Of a stretch of DNA of 64,000 nt, positions 11,519 to 24,178 are shown in pieces. Numbering within the stretch: position 1 is the stretch's first letter; every line of letters begins with the position of its first letter. This DNA is from Sporodiniella umbellata. Taxonomy: Eukaryota > Mucoromycota > Mucoromycetes > Mucorales > Rhizopodaceae. The stretch covers positions 62,001-126,000 of the forward strand of contig JAIXMR010000014.1 in NCBI GenBank assembly GCA_025677835.1, read 5' to 3'. The notes under the pieces were generated by a model, which saw only the letters and a list, made by a program, of their open reading frames with translations, was not told where the DNA came from and ran no database searches. A program made the position numbers and the translations under genes.

Positions 11519-12789
11519 TTGTTTTTTTTTGTTGAAAAAGAAGAAGAAAAGTAAAATAGAGGAGAAACTCTAAATTTTATTTATGTTTTAATATGCTAGC
11601 TTTCTATATTTAGGCTTTTCTTTATATATAGTCCTTCTAGTGCTAATTTAATGGTAATTGGCGGACTTTCAGAAATAACCTTCATTGGTTATTGAAGTGG
11701 CTGATTCTATGTCAAATAAAGTCTGGCTTCAGCAAGTTATATGCTAGTTTTTGAACATTGGCTTGCATTTCTAAACACCTTATTTGAAATATTAGCCGCT
11801 ACAGTTCAGCTTCTTCTGGAAGCTCTATTTCAATCCAGCGATTAGAACGATTTCGATTGAAGCAAGTTTAAAGTATTACATTGTAAGTTGTACATACTTA
11901 TATACCAGTCTTTGTTTTATGCACGAATACGCTTTTTCTTTTCAGGTAAAATGTAAATCTCTGTAACTTGTCTTTACTTTTTGTTTCCAAAAGAAATAAT
12001 ATCTGTTTGTGGCGCTTTTGGTGTTGCATAAGAAGTCGCACCAGAAATTTTTTATTTTTATTCTTATTTATGGAGACATTTTTGTATATGGGATTGATAT
12101 ATCTAGATGCACTATAACTTCCAACAGTGAGAAAAAATTGGTGAAAACGACCCATTGTTTACCCCGGCCCTTTGGACATACTCTGTAAACTTTCTCTGAG
12201 AAAAACACAGCTCTGTACACATCTAGTGTCAAAAACAAATTGCTAGGTATGCACTTCTTTCAGTGTAAAATTTGAATTGAAGGCAGCATTGCTGACAATG
12301 AATTGCCTGGACAAGACATGTAGATCCATTCGCCTTCTTTTTTTCAATCGAACAAACTGATGCTTTCTAATTTTGTACTTAAAATTCGATACAAAACAGG
12401 TACGGTTCCTTTACAACATTCTGAAAACTTTTTACTTGAAACTGTTATCTTTATCTTTGTAGAGGTTGGTACTTTCAAATAGCTTCAAAAACCATCCAAG
12501 TATCGAACCTTATTACACCCGTACTAGCAGAAGAATGGTCTATAGATTTAAGTAAAGACGGCCATTTTCTATGTAGTGTATAAAGCTGATCAATCTAAAA
12601 TGCAGAGCTTATTTTTATGTCAGTAGCTTTGCAATCTAAAAAAAAATTATTTTTATTGGTCGTTGCCAGTGTGACGTTCATTGAGAGTCCGTCGTGTTCT
12701 TCCATTAAATTAGGTGGAAAATGGTGGCTTTTTTTTCTTTTGACACTTTTTTTTTTTCGTTTACATAAACCTTCAAAGGTCTACTCGCC
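11519..12789. other. Divergent intergenic region SEC9 / RPA190
   Basis: About 1.27 kb between two divergently transcribed genes; it presumably contains both promoters. AT-rich, with poly(T) runs close to the RPA190 start (12729-12757). No convincing open frame or structural RNA is seen. Confidence 0.5.
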
Positions 12790-15700
12790 ATGAATATATC
12801 AGTCCCCGTCGGTACTGAAGTAGACCATGTGTCTTTTAGCTTTTACGAGCCAAACGAGATCAGAAAGATATCCGTTAAACAAATCGTCAATCCGGTACTT
12901 TTTGATGCTTTAGGACATCCCACTAAAGGAGGTTTATATGACCCTACTTTGGGCCCTTTCCAAAAATCGCAAATGTAGATTCTTTATTTTTTTTTTATTT
13001 TTTTTTAAAAAAAAAAGGCTGGATACAGTACAAAGACACTAACTAGCTTTATAGTTGTGCTACTTGTTCTCAAGATCATTTCAACTGTCCTGGTCATTTT
13101 GGTCATATCGAAGTGCCTATTCCAGCATATAACCCCATGTTCTTTGATAACTTGTATGCCATTTTGAGAGCCAAGTGCGCATACTGTCATCACTTTCGTA
13201 TAACTCGTGCATTGGTAATTTTCTCCACAACTTCTTTTTTTGAGCGAAATATCTAACTTGTTGATAGATGAAAAAATTCAGCGCCCAATTGACATTATTG
13301 CAACGCGGTTTGATTAGCGAAGCTCAAGCGCTTGATGAGCTTGTGCTGGATATCAAAAAGCCTGGAAAAGAAGACGAAAGTATGGAAGATCGTATGGAAA
13401 ACCAAAGCATTTCACTGTCTACTACTGAGGATTACATTGATCATATCGATAACTTATTACAGGATGCATTGAGCGACAAAGAAGCTCGTCAATTTGCTTC
13501 TAAAGATTACAAAGTTACAGTAATTAACGATGTGCGCAAGAATGTTATGCGTGATTTTATGAAACAATGTTTGGCAGCTAAAAAGTGTGGCAGCTGTCAC
13601 GGTATTACACCTCCCATCCGTCGCGACGGTGCTGCCAAGTTGTTCCAAATGGCTTTGAGCAAAAAAGACCAAACAGCTATGGAGCGACTGATGGACAACA
13701 CTGGTGGGTTCCGTCAGTTGAAGGAATTCAAAGATGGACAAAGGTTCATGACGCCTTACGAGGTACTTAAGGAAGTCCAGCTTTTATTTGAAAATGAAGG
13801 CGATATGACTACCTTGCTCTTTGGTGCACGCGATCCCCGTGTGCCAGGATTTGTCAAGAAGGCTACTTACCATATGTTTTTCATTGAAGTTTTGGCTGTG
13901 TCCCCCACTCGTTTCCGTCCTCCTTCTGTAATGGGTGACAAAACATTTGAATCACCTCAAAACGAATTGCTGTCAGGCATCCTAAAAGGCAGTCATGCTG
14001 TTCGTGATTTCTCTGAAGAACTACAAGAGGTTTCCAAGCAAGAGCCTGTTGACAAAAGAAGATTGGAAGTAACCCGTAACCGATTTGTGGACTCAATCGT
14101 AAACCTCCAGCATGCTGTAAACTCTTTTATTGATTCTACAAAGAACCCTGCCCAAGTAGCTCAGGGTAAAACTCTTCCTCCTGGTATCCGACAAGCCCTT
14201 GAAAAGAAGGAAGGTTTGTTCAGAAAACATATGATGGGTAAGCGTGTAAACTACGCTGCTCGTTCAGTTATTTCTCCTGATCCGTTTATTGAAACCTCCG
14301 AAATTGGTATCCCACCTGTTTTCGCTACCAAGTTGACTTATCCTGAACCTGTGACTCCTCACAACATCAAAGAAATGAGACAGGCAGTCATCAACGGTCC
14401 TAATAAATGGCCCGGTGCTACACATGTTCAAAACGAAGATCAATCCATTGACGTTTTAGGCGACTTGAGTATCGAATCGCGTATTGCTCTTGCTAATTCA
14501 CTTTTAGCACCCCAAAGCTCACACGCAGTTCAGCAAGGCAACAGTCTCTTCCCTACACGTACACAAACCGTCAACAAAAAAGTTTTCCGCCACTTGCGTA
14601 ATGGTGATATGCTTTTGCTAAATCGTCAACCTACTCTTCATAAGCCTTCTATTATGGCTCACAAAGCTCGTGTATTACCTGGAGAAAAGACGATTCGTAT
14701 GCACTATGCTAATTGTAATACTTACAATGCCGATTTTGATGGTGACGAAATGAATATTCACTTTCCTCAAAATGAAATCGCACGTGCTGAAGCTTCGATG
14801 ATTGCCAACACTGACAACCAATACTTGGTACCTACCAGTGGTGACCCATTGCGTGGTTTGATCCAAGACAACGTAGATTCTGGTGTATGGATGAGTTCTA
14901 AAGATACATTCTTTACTCGTGAAGAGTATCACCAATTACTGTACGGTTCTCTTAGACCTGAAATTGATGGAACCGGTGGAGGCCGCATTCAAACTTTGCC
15001 CCCTACAATTCTGAAGCCAAAAGCTTTGTGGTCTGGTAAACAAGTTATCTCTACTGTACTTAAAAACTTGACTTGGGGTAAGTCTCAATTGAACATGACT
15101 TCCAAATCCAAGGTCCCTGCCAAGTTCTGGGGTCCTCACGCTAAAGAAGAAGACAAAGTGCTCGTCGTCGAGGGTGAATTTTTACATGGTGTAATGGATA
15201 AATCTCAGTTTGGTGCTTCTGCTTTCGGTTTGGTTCATTCTATCTATGAAATTTATGGGCCCGAATCAGCCGGTATGCTATTGAGTATTTTGAGTCGTCT
15301 GTTCATCAAGTTTATCCAAAACCACGGTTTCACTTGTCGTATGGATGATTTGATCCTGACAGAGAGTGGCAACAAATGGCGTAGAGATCTTTTGGATAAC
15401 GGTGTTGGATTGGGCGACGAAGCTCATTTGGAGTTCTTGGGTTTGGGTGAAACAGCCAAGACAGCCAGCTCCGAAGTGTTGGCTAGAGAATTTAAGTTGC
15501 GTATGAACGAAGTTGTCCGTGATGACAACAAATTAGCTGGTTTGGATAATGCTATGAAGGCTAAGGTTAACAAATTGACTTCTGCAATCACCACCAAATG
15601 TCTTCCTGATGGTCTTGTTCGTCCTTTCCCCAAGAACGACATGCAAATGATGACAGTGTCAGGTGCTAAGGGTTCAAACGTTAATGCTACACAAATCTCT

Positions 15701-17930
15701 TGTTTGTTAGGTCAACAAGAATTGGAAGGTCGTCGTGTACCTCTTATGGTTTCTGGTAGATCCTTGCCATCCTTCAGACCGTTTGATACTAGTGCTCGTG
15801 CTGGTGGTTTCGTTACTGGCCGTTTCTTGACTGGTATTCGACCCCAAGAATATTATTTCCATTGTATGGCTGGTCGTGAAGGTTTGATCGATACAGCTGT
15901 CAAGACTTCTCGTTCCGGTTATTTGCAACGTTGTTTGATCAAACATTTGGAAGGTTTACGTGTACATTACGATCATACCGTCCGTGATTCAGATGGTTCC
16001 GTCTTGCAATTCCATTATGGTGAAGACTCCTTGGATGTTATCAAAGCCAAGCACATCAACCAATTCAGCTTCTCTGCACACAACTTTGAGGCTCTTTCTC
16101 AAAAGTACCATCCCAAGGACGCCTTGGCCTCACTGGAAGTTAAAAAGGGCGAGGACTATGCCAAAAAAGCACTTAAAAAGCCCGGAAAATACGATCCCGC
16201 ATTGTCTGTTTATAATCCTAGCACTCACCTTGGTGTAGTCTCTGAAAGATTCTCATTAGCTATGAAGGATTATATTGAAAAGAACCCTGACACTATGCCC
16301 TTTGAAAAGGGCTCTGACGGCTCCAAGAACACTGCTCGCTATGCTGGCTTGACCAAGAACAAGTTCAAGGCTTTGATGAATCTTAAATATCTTCATAGCT
16401 TGGTTGAACCAGGAGAGGCTGTCGGTCTTTTGGCTGCTCAATCTGTTGGTGAACCCTCTACGCAAATGACGCTGAACACTTTCCACTTTGCCGGTTATGG
16501 TGCTGCTAACGTTACCTTGGGTATTCCTCGTCTCCGTGAAATTATTATGACTGCTGCTCGTAATATCAAGACACCTACTATGTTGCTACCCTTGCTTGGC
16601 GACGTAACCCCTAAGAAAGCCGGTCAATTCTGTAAATCTGCCTCTCGACTGACACTAGCCCAATTGGTTGACAATGTCATTGTCAGAGAAAAGACCAGCA
16701 CCAAATCATCTGACAATAACTATAAGCGATCAAAGACATACTCTATTCGTATCAACTTGTTTGACGAAAAGGAATACAATGAAGAATACCGTGTGTCTGC
16801 CAAACGAGTGAAAGAAGTGGTTGGGACTGTATTTGTTAAAGATCTTGAAGAGTTGATTCGTAAAGATATCAAAGACATCAAAAAAGATGATATTAGTAAA
16901 GGACACAGAATGGATCTTTCGGACGCTGTGGAACATGACGATAGTGCTGTAGCTACTGCTCGTGAAGATGACGGTGCAGATGAAGGAGAAGATGCAAAGA
17001 CTAGCCGCAAGGCTGCTGAAAACAAACCTCAAGCCAGCTATGAAGAGCCAGAAGAAGACGAAGTTGAAAAGACTTTGGAAGATGAAGAAGCAGAATTTGA
17101 ACAAGCCATTTTAGCTGGCGGCGAAGAAGAAGAAGCACCCAAGAGAACAAAAGCTTCAGATATTGAGACACAGGTTGTTCAAAATAGCAAATACTGCACC
17201 AAATTTACCTTTGACGACACCCATGGTGCTTATTGCGAAATTGATTTAGAATTCCCTGCAGATACCAAGAAGATCTTGATGGTCTCCTTGATCGAAAAGT
17301 CTTGTGCCCGTGTTGTCGTTCACGAAGTGAAGGGTATTTCCAAGTGTTTCGAATACATCAATCCCACAGAAAACGATACTTCGGTAAGTTGTGTTTATTA
17401 TTTGATTGGCTGAAATACTAACTCTAAAATCTCTAGAAACGTCTTCAAACGGAAGGTGTGAACTTGAGAGGCATGTGGGCTTTCTCGGATATCATTGATG
17501 TCAACTACATTGATACCAACGATATTGCAGCTATCTTAAGAACCTATGGTGTTGAAGCAGCTAGAAACGCTATTATCAAGGAAGTTGGTAGCGTTTTCGG
17601 TGTGTATGGTATCAAGGTGGATCGTCGTCACTTGACCCTGATTGCTGATTATATGACGTTTGAAGGTGGATACAAACCTTTCTCGCGTATCGGTATTGGA
17701 TCCAACGTAGCTCCCTTCTTGAAGATGAGTTTCGAATCCACTTGTAAATTCTTGACTGAAGCCACTTTGTAAGTATAGATTTGCGTTATTGAAGTTTCTC
17801 GTTACTTATTTCTTTTCATAGACATGGTGATTTTGATACACTTGACTCACCTTCCTCTCGTATTGTTGTGGGCCGTGTAGTAGAAGGAGGCACCGGTTCC
17901 TTTGATGTTTTGCAATCTTTGTCTCATTGA
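12790..17930 (+). CDS. RPA190: DNA-directed RNA polymerase I largest subunit (RPA190/POLR1A)
   Basis: Join 12790..12974, 13055..13214, 13268..17383, 17437..17768, 17822..17930; five exons, 1633 aa, close to the yeast length (1664). The N-terminus (ISVPVGTEVDHVSFSFYEPN, then VKQIVNPVLFDALGHPTKGG) is Pol I-specific. Cys/His zinc sites (CATCSQDHFNCPGHFGH; CAYCHH) lie at residues about 63-115. The absolutely conserved active-site loop NADFDGDEMN, whose aspartates hold the catalytic Mg2+, starts near residue 602. The bridge helix/trigger-loop region follows (about LLAAQSVGEPSTQMTLNTFH). A long acidic Glu/Asp-rich insert at about 1335-1410 is typical of RPA190, and there is no heptad CTD. Subunit A190 transcribes the 35S rRNA precursor in the nucleolus. 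Introns cluster at the two ends; the 4.1-kb central exon is uninterrupted. Confidence 0.97.
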
Positions 17931-18775
17931 GATAGTTGTATATAAAAAAAAAAAATTAGAAAGACAATGAAATACTTCAATTTATGTAAAACGCTATCTG
18001 TTGTTGTCTATCGTTTTGTGTTTTTTAATTTGAAAACGAATGTAAGCTAAAGTTAACAGGACGAGTAACAGAAAATAAAAGAGGATGGTGGGAGAGGCAA
18101 GGTTAAGGTATGAACCTAAAGGTGTAACGAATGACATTGGGTGTATGATAAGCAACTAGGTTTGTATGTATTACTACATTTTGAGAAAGAAAATGGCAGC
18201 TTCTCAAGTAAATGGAACATGTTTTCTTATTCTGTACCCTTTCATTACGAAAAAAGGGTTGTCAACATTATGAAATTTTTTTGACTCGATGCTTTATTCA
18301 AAAAGGGGATTTTTTTTTTTTTCATTTCATGTGTGTAGGAGGGAGTGTTGTTAATGGCCTCAGTAGGATCAATTGGATAAGTTATTTTTTGAATGCGCAT
18401 TTATAATTCGCAAAATATAAATAGTTCATCTTTGACCATCAATACAAAGAATCGAATTAAACGGAGCTTGACAAGCTTTTTTAAATACATTGTTGTACTT
18501 GTAAAAGAGTTGTGGGTTTACAATTTTTAACTGTCCATAACACCTTGAGAAGTTTGACCCTTGCGAAACAATGGATGACTGTTACCGTGGTAAATTTTTT
18601 GAAATTGAGTCTGTTGGATCAGCACACAACCACGCTGCTATTACTATTATTATTTTCTGTTTTAGCGGAAAGAAAATCCAAAAAAAAAAAAAAAAAAAAA
18701 AAAAAAATAAGCCTCAAATTTTTCTTTTATTATCAAAGTTCCACTTTGTAGACCCAAAGGATTTCTTTCAATAAA
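17931..18775. other. Intergenic region RPA190-HPM1
   Basis: AT-rich spacer with a poly(A) run at 18679-18706 shortly before the HPM1 start codon. Short frames at 18212-18751 lack coding character. No RNA gene is recognised. Confidence 0.5.
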
Positions 18776-19380
18776 ATGAGTGGATTCAAATTTAACTTTA
18801 CTGTATGTCTTTTTTTTTTTTTATAAAGTATGAAATCAAAGGAGAATTTTTAACAGGCTTTTCTTTTTTTTTTTTTTTTTTTTTGGTTTTTGGGTTTAGA
18901 ACCAAGATTTGGACCTTGAGGATACTGAAGAGAGTCAACCGTTGGAATCATCGCTTCAGGATCTAAACATCAATGAAGAAAAAACGATATCGAAATTGGC
19001 TAGTAAAGAATATGACATTAGGGTAAGAAAGTTGTATGTGTGTGCCTGTATCCAAAAAAAAAAAAAATACGATAGTCTTCTCGTCTACCTGAAGTTATCC
19101 AGGCAGACAGGTTAGAGATCCACTGTATCGATACACCGATCTATAAGCGTACTTTGGCTGATGTGAGGTTTGAAATTGCTCAGCAAGACAACTTTATGGA
19201 CAAAGGTGCTGAAGAAATAGCAGTGATGAACATGTTGAGTGCCAACGGTAACTCGGATCTTGTCAAAGGGGTGTATGAAGGAGGCTTTAAAACTTGGGAA
19301 TGTTCAATTGATATGGTAGAGTACCTATCAAGTCTACCGAAAGAACAAACCAACCACAAAAAGATTTTAGAGGTAACGAC

Positions 19381-19411
<31 letters not shown>

Positions 19412-19985
19412 CTCAAGGCTTTCTTAGCTTGGCTGTGGATCGTCTATTCCTTCCTTGTATCTTTTGTCAGAAGAGAAAGCCAATCAAGTAGACATTCAGG
19501 ATTACAATGAACAAGTGATACGTTATGTCAGCATACCCAACATTCTCTTAAACACTGTTTTGAACGTGCAAGAACCTGTGGTTGCTGTCGAGCCCGAACA
19601 AGCAGAGGAGAGCAGCAGTGATGAATCTGAAGACGACGATGACGACGATGACGACGATGATGCGAAGCGTATTGAAGAAGACCCTGTTACATGCGATGCA
19701 GAGGCAGAGATTTCTAGTGAACAGGTTCCGATGATGTTGGAAAAGGTCAGCGCTCGTACAAGAGCTTTTTACGGTGACTGGAGCACACTTCCTGTAAGAC
19801 TCTTGTTAAAAAAAAACACGGTTTGGATTGATTTGGCTATATAGGAACAATTAGGAAACGATCAAGGACAATACGATATGATTGTGACTTCAGAAACCAT
19901 TTATGCCGAGCATTCTTTTGTTGATCTAGTGAGAGTGTTTCAAAAAGCGTTGAAAAAACCAGAAGGTGTTTGGTAAGATGTGAAT

Positions 19986-20020
<35 letters not shown>

Positions 20021-20237
20021 GTCTGAGCTAATGTCTGATTACAGTTATGTCGGTGCAAAGACCATGTATTTTGGAGTGGGAGGAGGCATCTTGCCTTTCT
20101 GTGACTTTTTAAAGCAGTCTGTAGACTCGCAAGGACACACATTCAAGTATGAAAAGGTCTTTGAAAAGACACGTGCCATCAAGGGCGAGATTCTGAAGAT
20201 CTCTTGGGATTTATCACCTTGCGATGGTACTCCCTAA
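18776..20237 (+). CDS. HPM1: Protein-histidine N-methyltransferase (Hpm1/METTL18-like)
   Basis: Join 18776..18802, 18900..19022, 19103..19372, 19428..19793, 19845..19972, 20045..20237; six exons, 368 aa. The N-terminal MSGFKFNFT is coded by a 27-nt first exon. Motif I of a class I SAM methyltransferase, LELGCGSSIPSLYLL, spans the exon 3/4 junction near residue 140, and DIQDYNEQVI follows as the acidic motif. The later YDMIVTSETIYAEHSFVDL corresponds to the motif IV region of METTL18/Hpm1. A run of ten or more aspartates near residue 210 is an insertion in the fold. In yeast, Hpm1 methylates a histidine of ribosomal protein uL3 and affects 60S biogenesis. Introns 3 and 5 each contain an (AG)n microsatellite. 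Identity is strong; the substrate is by homology. Confidence 0.92.
19388..19410 (+). repeat. (AG)n microsatellite in HPM1 intron 3
   Basis: Uninterrupted AG dinucleotides inside the intron just before the CTTAG acceptor. Every unit is a potential AG acceptor, so this could affect splice-site choice. Confidence 0.85.
19988..20017 (+). repeat. (GA)n microsatellite in HPM1 intron 5
   Basis: A second purine dinucleotide array in the same gene, between the donor at 19973 and the acceptor at 20043-20044. Confidence 0.85.
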
Positions 20238-20272
20238 AGAAAGCGTGCTTGGAAATAAACTGAAACTTTTTG

Positions 20273-20308
<36 letters not shown>

Positions 20309-20457
20309 GGGAAATGGCTTTGAGGGTGGATACAACGTTGTTAAGGAACGTTTTACATGAAAAGTTTCTTTTGAAAGGAAGTTTGTGCCTATCCTTTTTG
20401 AATAAAAGAAAAACATGAGAGACTGCGGTAGACTATAGAGATAGGAAACTTTATTGA

Positions 20458-20493
<36 letters not shown>

Positions 20494-20578
20494 TATATAT
20501 AAAAATAAAAAAATTAAAAAAATTAAAAAAAAAAAAAAAAAAAAAAGGAAAAAAAAAAAAAAAAAAAAAAAAAAAAGA
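20238..20578. repeat. Low-complexity convergent 3' spacer
   Basis: Between the convergent stops of HPM1 and the RasGEF gene: a poly(A) run at 20274-20303, a (TA)n array at about 20462-20500, then A-rich sequence with long poly(A) runs up to 20576. No coding sequence. It probably contains the 3' ends of both transcripts. Confidence 0.7.
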
Positions 20579-21710
20579 TTAGGGTTCAAGCTTGTAACTT
20601 TTTTCGCGATAGATTTCTTCGTCAAGAGAGATAGATTCAAGGTGATGGAGTAAATAAGCCTGTATTTCATCCAATTTGGAGAGGTGATAGGGTTTTTGGA
20701 ATTGATCGATTTCTATAAAGATTTTGGTGACCGAAGTGAATTTGTACATGTTGATGAGTTTCTTGCCGGACTGGGTAATGCAAGAATCGGGATTGCCATC
20801 GTCAAAGAAGGTCATGTCGGTCAGATAGATACCCAGGAAAGGCAAACAGGGAGCGACGGCTACCTTGAGTCTGCCACGGTACTCTGAATAGTTACGTGAG
20901 GAATCCAACACACTAAGGACAGATTTGAGTAAGCTCTTGTGTTTGTTAGGAACATTGTCCCATGTTTTCTTGAGTCGGATGATACAGGTGGAGGACAATG
21001 CGGATTGGATGGCCATGAGCGTATCATAATTATTGAGCTGAAGGCAGGCCTAGATTGGGGGAAAAAAAACAAATAAATAAGCCAATCAAAAGACAAAAAG
21101 GACTTACATCCGCCACCTTGATCCAATACTTTAACACGTTGGCACGCTTCTTGACATCAAGCTCAGAAAGAATACTGTCTTGGATCCAATTGGTGGTCTG
21201 AGTACTTTTGCTGATCATGGCTTTGATGTTGGCCGACTTTTTTTTCTTTTTGAAGCGTTGGTCTCGAATCTCGTAAGGTTCGATCTGACAGAAAAGATGG
21301 TTCTGAAGCAAGGTAATCTGTCGAGCCAGCTCAATGGGGTCAAGATCGACCAGGTGGAGAAGCGAATAGTCGTTCTGGAGACTGGCTTTTTTGAGTAGAT
21401 TACGTGTGGATTTGTTCAGGTTAGGGGTGGGTATGGAAGGATCATCAAAGATGGAGAGGTTGGAAAAGATGGAACTCGTTTGAGGTAACGATTTTTGAGA
21501 GTAGACCAAAGAACTGTGTAGGGTTGACTTTTGAGAGAAAGGCCTGCGAGAATCTTCTTTGGAAGCAAACTAAGTATGTATATGTATCGCATGCTTTCTT
21601 TGCCTTCTTTTTTTTAATATTGATCTTTACTTTCTTCCCCAAGGGAAGAAAGTAAAGAAAAACATACAAAAATGAGGGTATTAAAACAAAACAAAAAGAA
21701 AATACCCAGG

Positions 21711-21748
<38 letters not shown>

Positions 21749-23845
21749 GAATAGAAACTTACGATTTTATGAACCAGAGCCAACATTCTTTCAGCAGGGA
21801 TGGGCATGGCTTCAGTCAAGCCAGTTTCGATAAACAAAACGAGATCTTTTTGGATAAGAACGTCTTGTTCGTATTGAAAGTAACTTTCGAGCCAAGTTTT
21901 GATCATATTGTAGACCCTTAATCGGATCGGCACAAGGACTTGTTTTAGCCATTGTTCGTATTGAGCGGGGGAGAGACCAAAAGGAGGCTGACTGTAGAAA
22001 CGTTGGGTCAAACGTTGCAAGAGTTCCTGAGGTTCGGTAAACAAACGAAAGTTATAAAAGAAAGCACGGACAAACAAGAGGTCTAAGAAAAAAAAAAAAA
22101 AAAAAAAAAAAGGAAGGGGGAGAGAGTGGGTAAAGAAGGTGCGGTCTGGAAGATGATGGTCAAGTTACCTGCGGCTTTCTGATGAAAGGTAAGATGTTGT
22201 ACGATGGCTTCAATCGAAGCATATTTGATATCGCCGTGTTGATTTAGGATCAAGTCCTCTTCGGTCCATTCAGGGTGTTTGAGAAAGCCAGGATCGACCT
22301 GAGGGACGGGAGTAGGATTGAGGGGTGAACTCTGACTGGGCATGGGTGGAGGCTCCCATGTTTCTTTTTTATAAAGTGAGGAGCGAAGGGAGGTCATGCT
22401 GAGACCACGCGCTCGTTTGGGTTGGGTTTTTTGCGCGGGGTGATGATGGACTGAGGAAGCGCGAGGGCGAAGACGCGGTGGGCTGTCCCCGATAGCTTTG
22501 AGACTGGCGATCTTTCGATGGAGTTCAGCCGGATGCCGTGTGGGCAACTCGATCAAGGCTGACGCGAGGGGAGGGACACCCTCGCGTGGAGGCTGAAGGC
22601 AATGGCGACAGGCCTGGACACAGGCGTGGGTGGTTTGGATGACGCGATGGCAGCAGGTCTTGAGATGTTCCAGCTCAGACTCGGACGCGTCCGGATCGGA
22701 CTGAGGATGGGTCGAAGCACGAATGGCGGTGACGAGGTTGGTGATGGCAGCATAGACGGATTCTTTGGCAAACACGAGTGAGACCCAGAGCGAGTCATCG
22801 GTGGGGGAAAGCTGACGGTCAAGCTCTTCAAAGTTGGAGCAGGTATGTTCTACTATCGAAAGAAAGCTCTTGACGGCCTCGATCGCACGTTGGGTGATAT
22901 CGAGCAGTTCTGTGGTCTTTTCTCGACGGTAGGCCAGAAAGAAGGGCAGATGGGTGAGAAGGGCATGGATCAGGTCTTGCAGAGCGTTCTGACGGTCCAA
23001 GAGTGTGTGGGTGATGGTTTCGGTATTCAATCGAAAGGTAGACAGGAGTAAGGAGGATTGACTTTTGCTATCGTAAGGATGGGAGCTGAGCGAGTTGAGG
23101 GAGGAGCGAGAAGAGGAGGAAAAGTCATCGAGAGAAGGCAGGGTCTGAAGGATGCGTTCAAAGCCGTTGAGATCGTACAGGAGCCCTTCGGCGATTGTTT
23201 CCAGCGCTTGTGGGTACTTTTGAGGTTCTTTGCATTTCATCACAAGCCGATTGAGGGTATAAAAGACGGTCTTGCGTTGCCGGGCGAGTTCAGGATAGAC
23301 GCGTAAGAGGGGACTGTCTTTGTCGACAATATTGAATTCGATAAGAATAGACTTGATGCAGGACACGAGCTGGAACACGAGGATCTGGAGATGATCTTCT
23401 TCTTCCAGATGATCCTGTTTTAATCTGGCGAGGATATCCGAGATCTGTAATAGGAACGAGGGCGTCTATATCGATGGATCCTTAGCTATCTCACTGTTGG
23501 GGAGAGACTTTTTTGTTTTTTTACCTTTTCCTGTGCGCGGATCTTTTGCCACAAGGCAAATTCGCCATTGTCCTGTTCAGAATCCACGCTGTCCCTTCTC
23601 GCCTCCCCTATTCTTCCGACGTAGTTGCTAGGAAACCAGCCTCGAATATTACCGCACTGACCGTCCCACCAGCCCGAATGATCTCGATTCAAGACTTCGA
23701 TGATGGAACCTTTTTTGAAGAAAAGGCAAGTGACAGCCTCGTCTGTGACAGGTGCCGAAGAAGGCAGGTAGTCGTGTAAAGCCTGTACGAAATGTGAGGT
23801 AAAGGTGGATATGACAGGTGAAGTAGGCGGTGAGATTGAATTCAT
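20579..23845 (-). CDS. SH3-domain Ras guanine-nucleotide exchange factor (Cdc25-type)
   Basis: Complement join 23525..23845, 22169..23444, 21763..22082, 21108..21569, 20579..21049; five exons, 949 aa. Residues about 18-75 form an SH3 domain (ALHDYLPSS, SGWWDGQCGNIRGWFPSNYV). A long helical/Ser-Pro-rich middle follows. The REM (RasGEF N) region is at about 505-640 (FVRAFFYNFRLFTEPQELLQ). The catalytic CDC25 domain runs from about 705 to 945 (LLHLVDLDPIELARQITLLQ; NVLKYWIKVADACLQLNNYD; FLGIYLTDMTFFDDGNPD). The layout SH3-REM-CDC25 matches yeast Cdc25 and fission-yeast Ste6/Efc25, which load Ras with GTP to drive cAMP or morphogenesis signalling. The exon-2 region is clearly GC-richer than surrounding DNA. 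The start at 23845 is preferred; an ATG in the same frame 54 nt upstream encodes only a (CA)n-like stretch. Confidence 0.92.
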
Positions 23846-24178
23846 AGGGACAGTCAATACTCTATCAACACATACACAAATACATATAAACACACACACA
23901 AAAAAAAAAAAAGAAAAAAAAGAAAAAAAAGAACAACAAAAAGAAAAGCAAAAGGAGAAAGCTATTTTATAATCGAGGGGGACACATGTTATGTTGCGCT
24001 TATTGAATCTAAGGTTACGCCAATCAACGCAACAATGGCTGCTTTCAATAATAAATTGAGTGTGACCATCGAACAGGAATGATCTGTTTGACAGGCAACT
24101 TTCTCCTTGTTTTCACCTCCCTCTTTTATCAATCAAAAAAAAAACCCCCCCCCCATCGAACGTCCTCTCCTGAGAGAT
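23846..24178. other. Spacer between RasGEF and NAD kinase
   Basis: About 330 bp between the start of the RasGEF gene and the stop of the NAD kinase gene (same strand). It contains a (CA)n/poly(A) purine-rich run at 23888-23956 and a homopolymer pair (A10 then C11) at about 24136-24154. No gene is seen. Confidence 0.5.
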
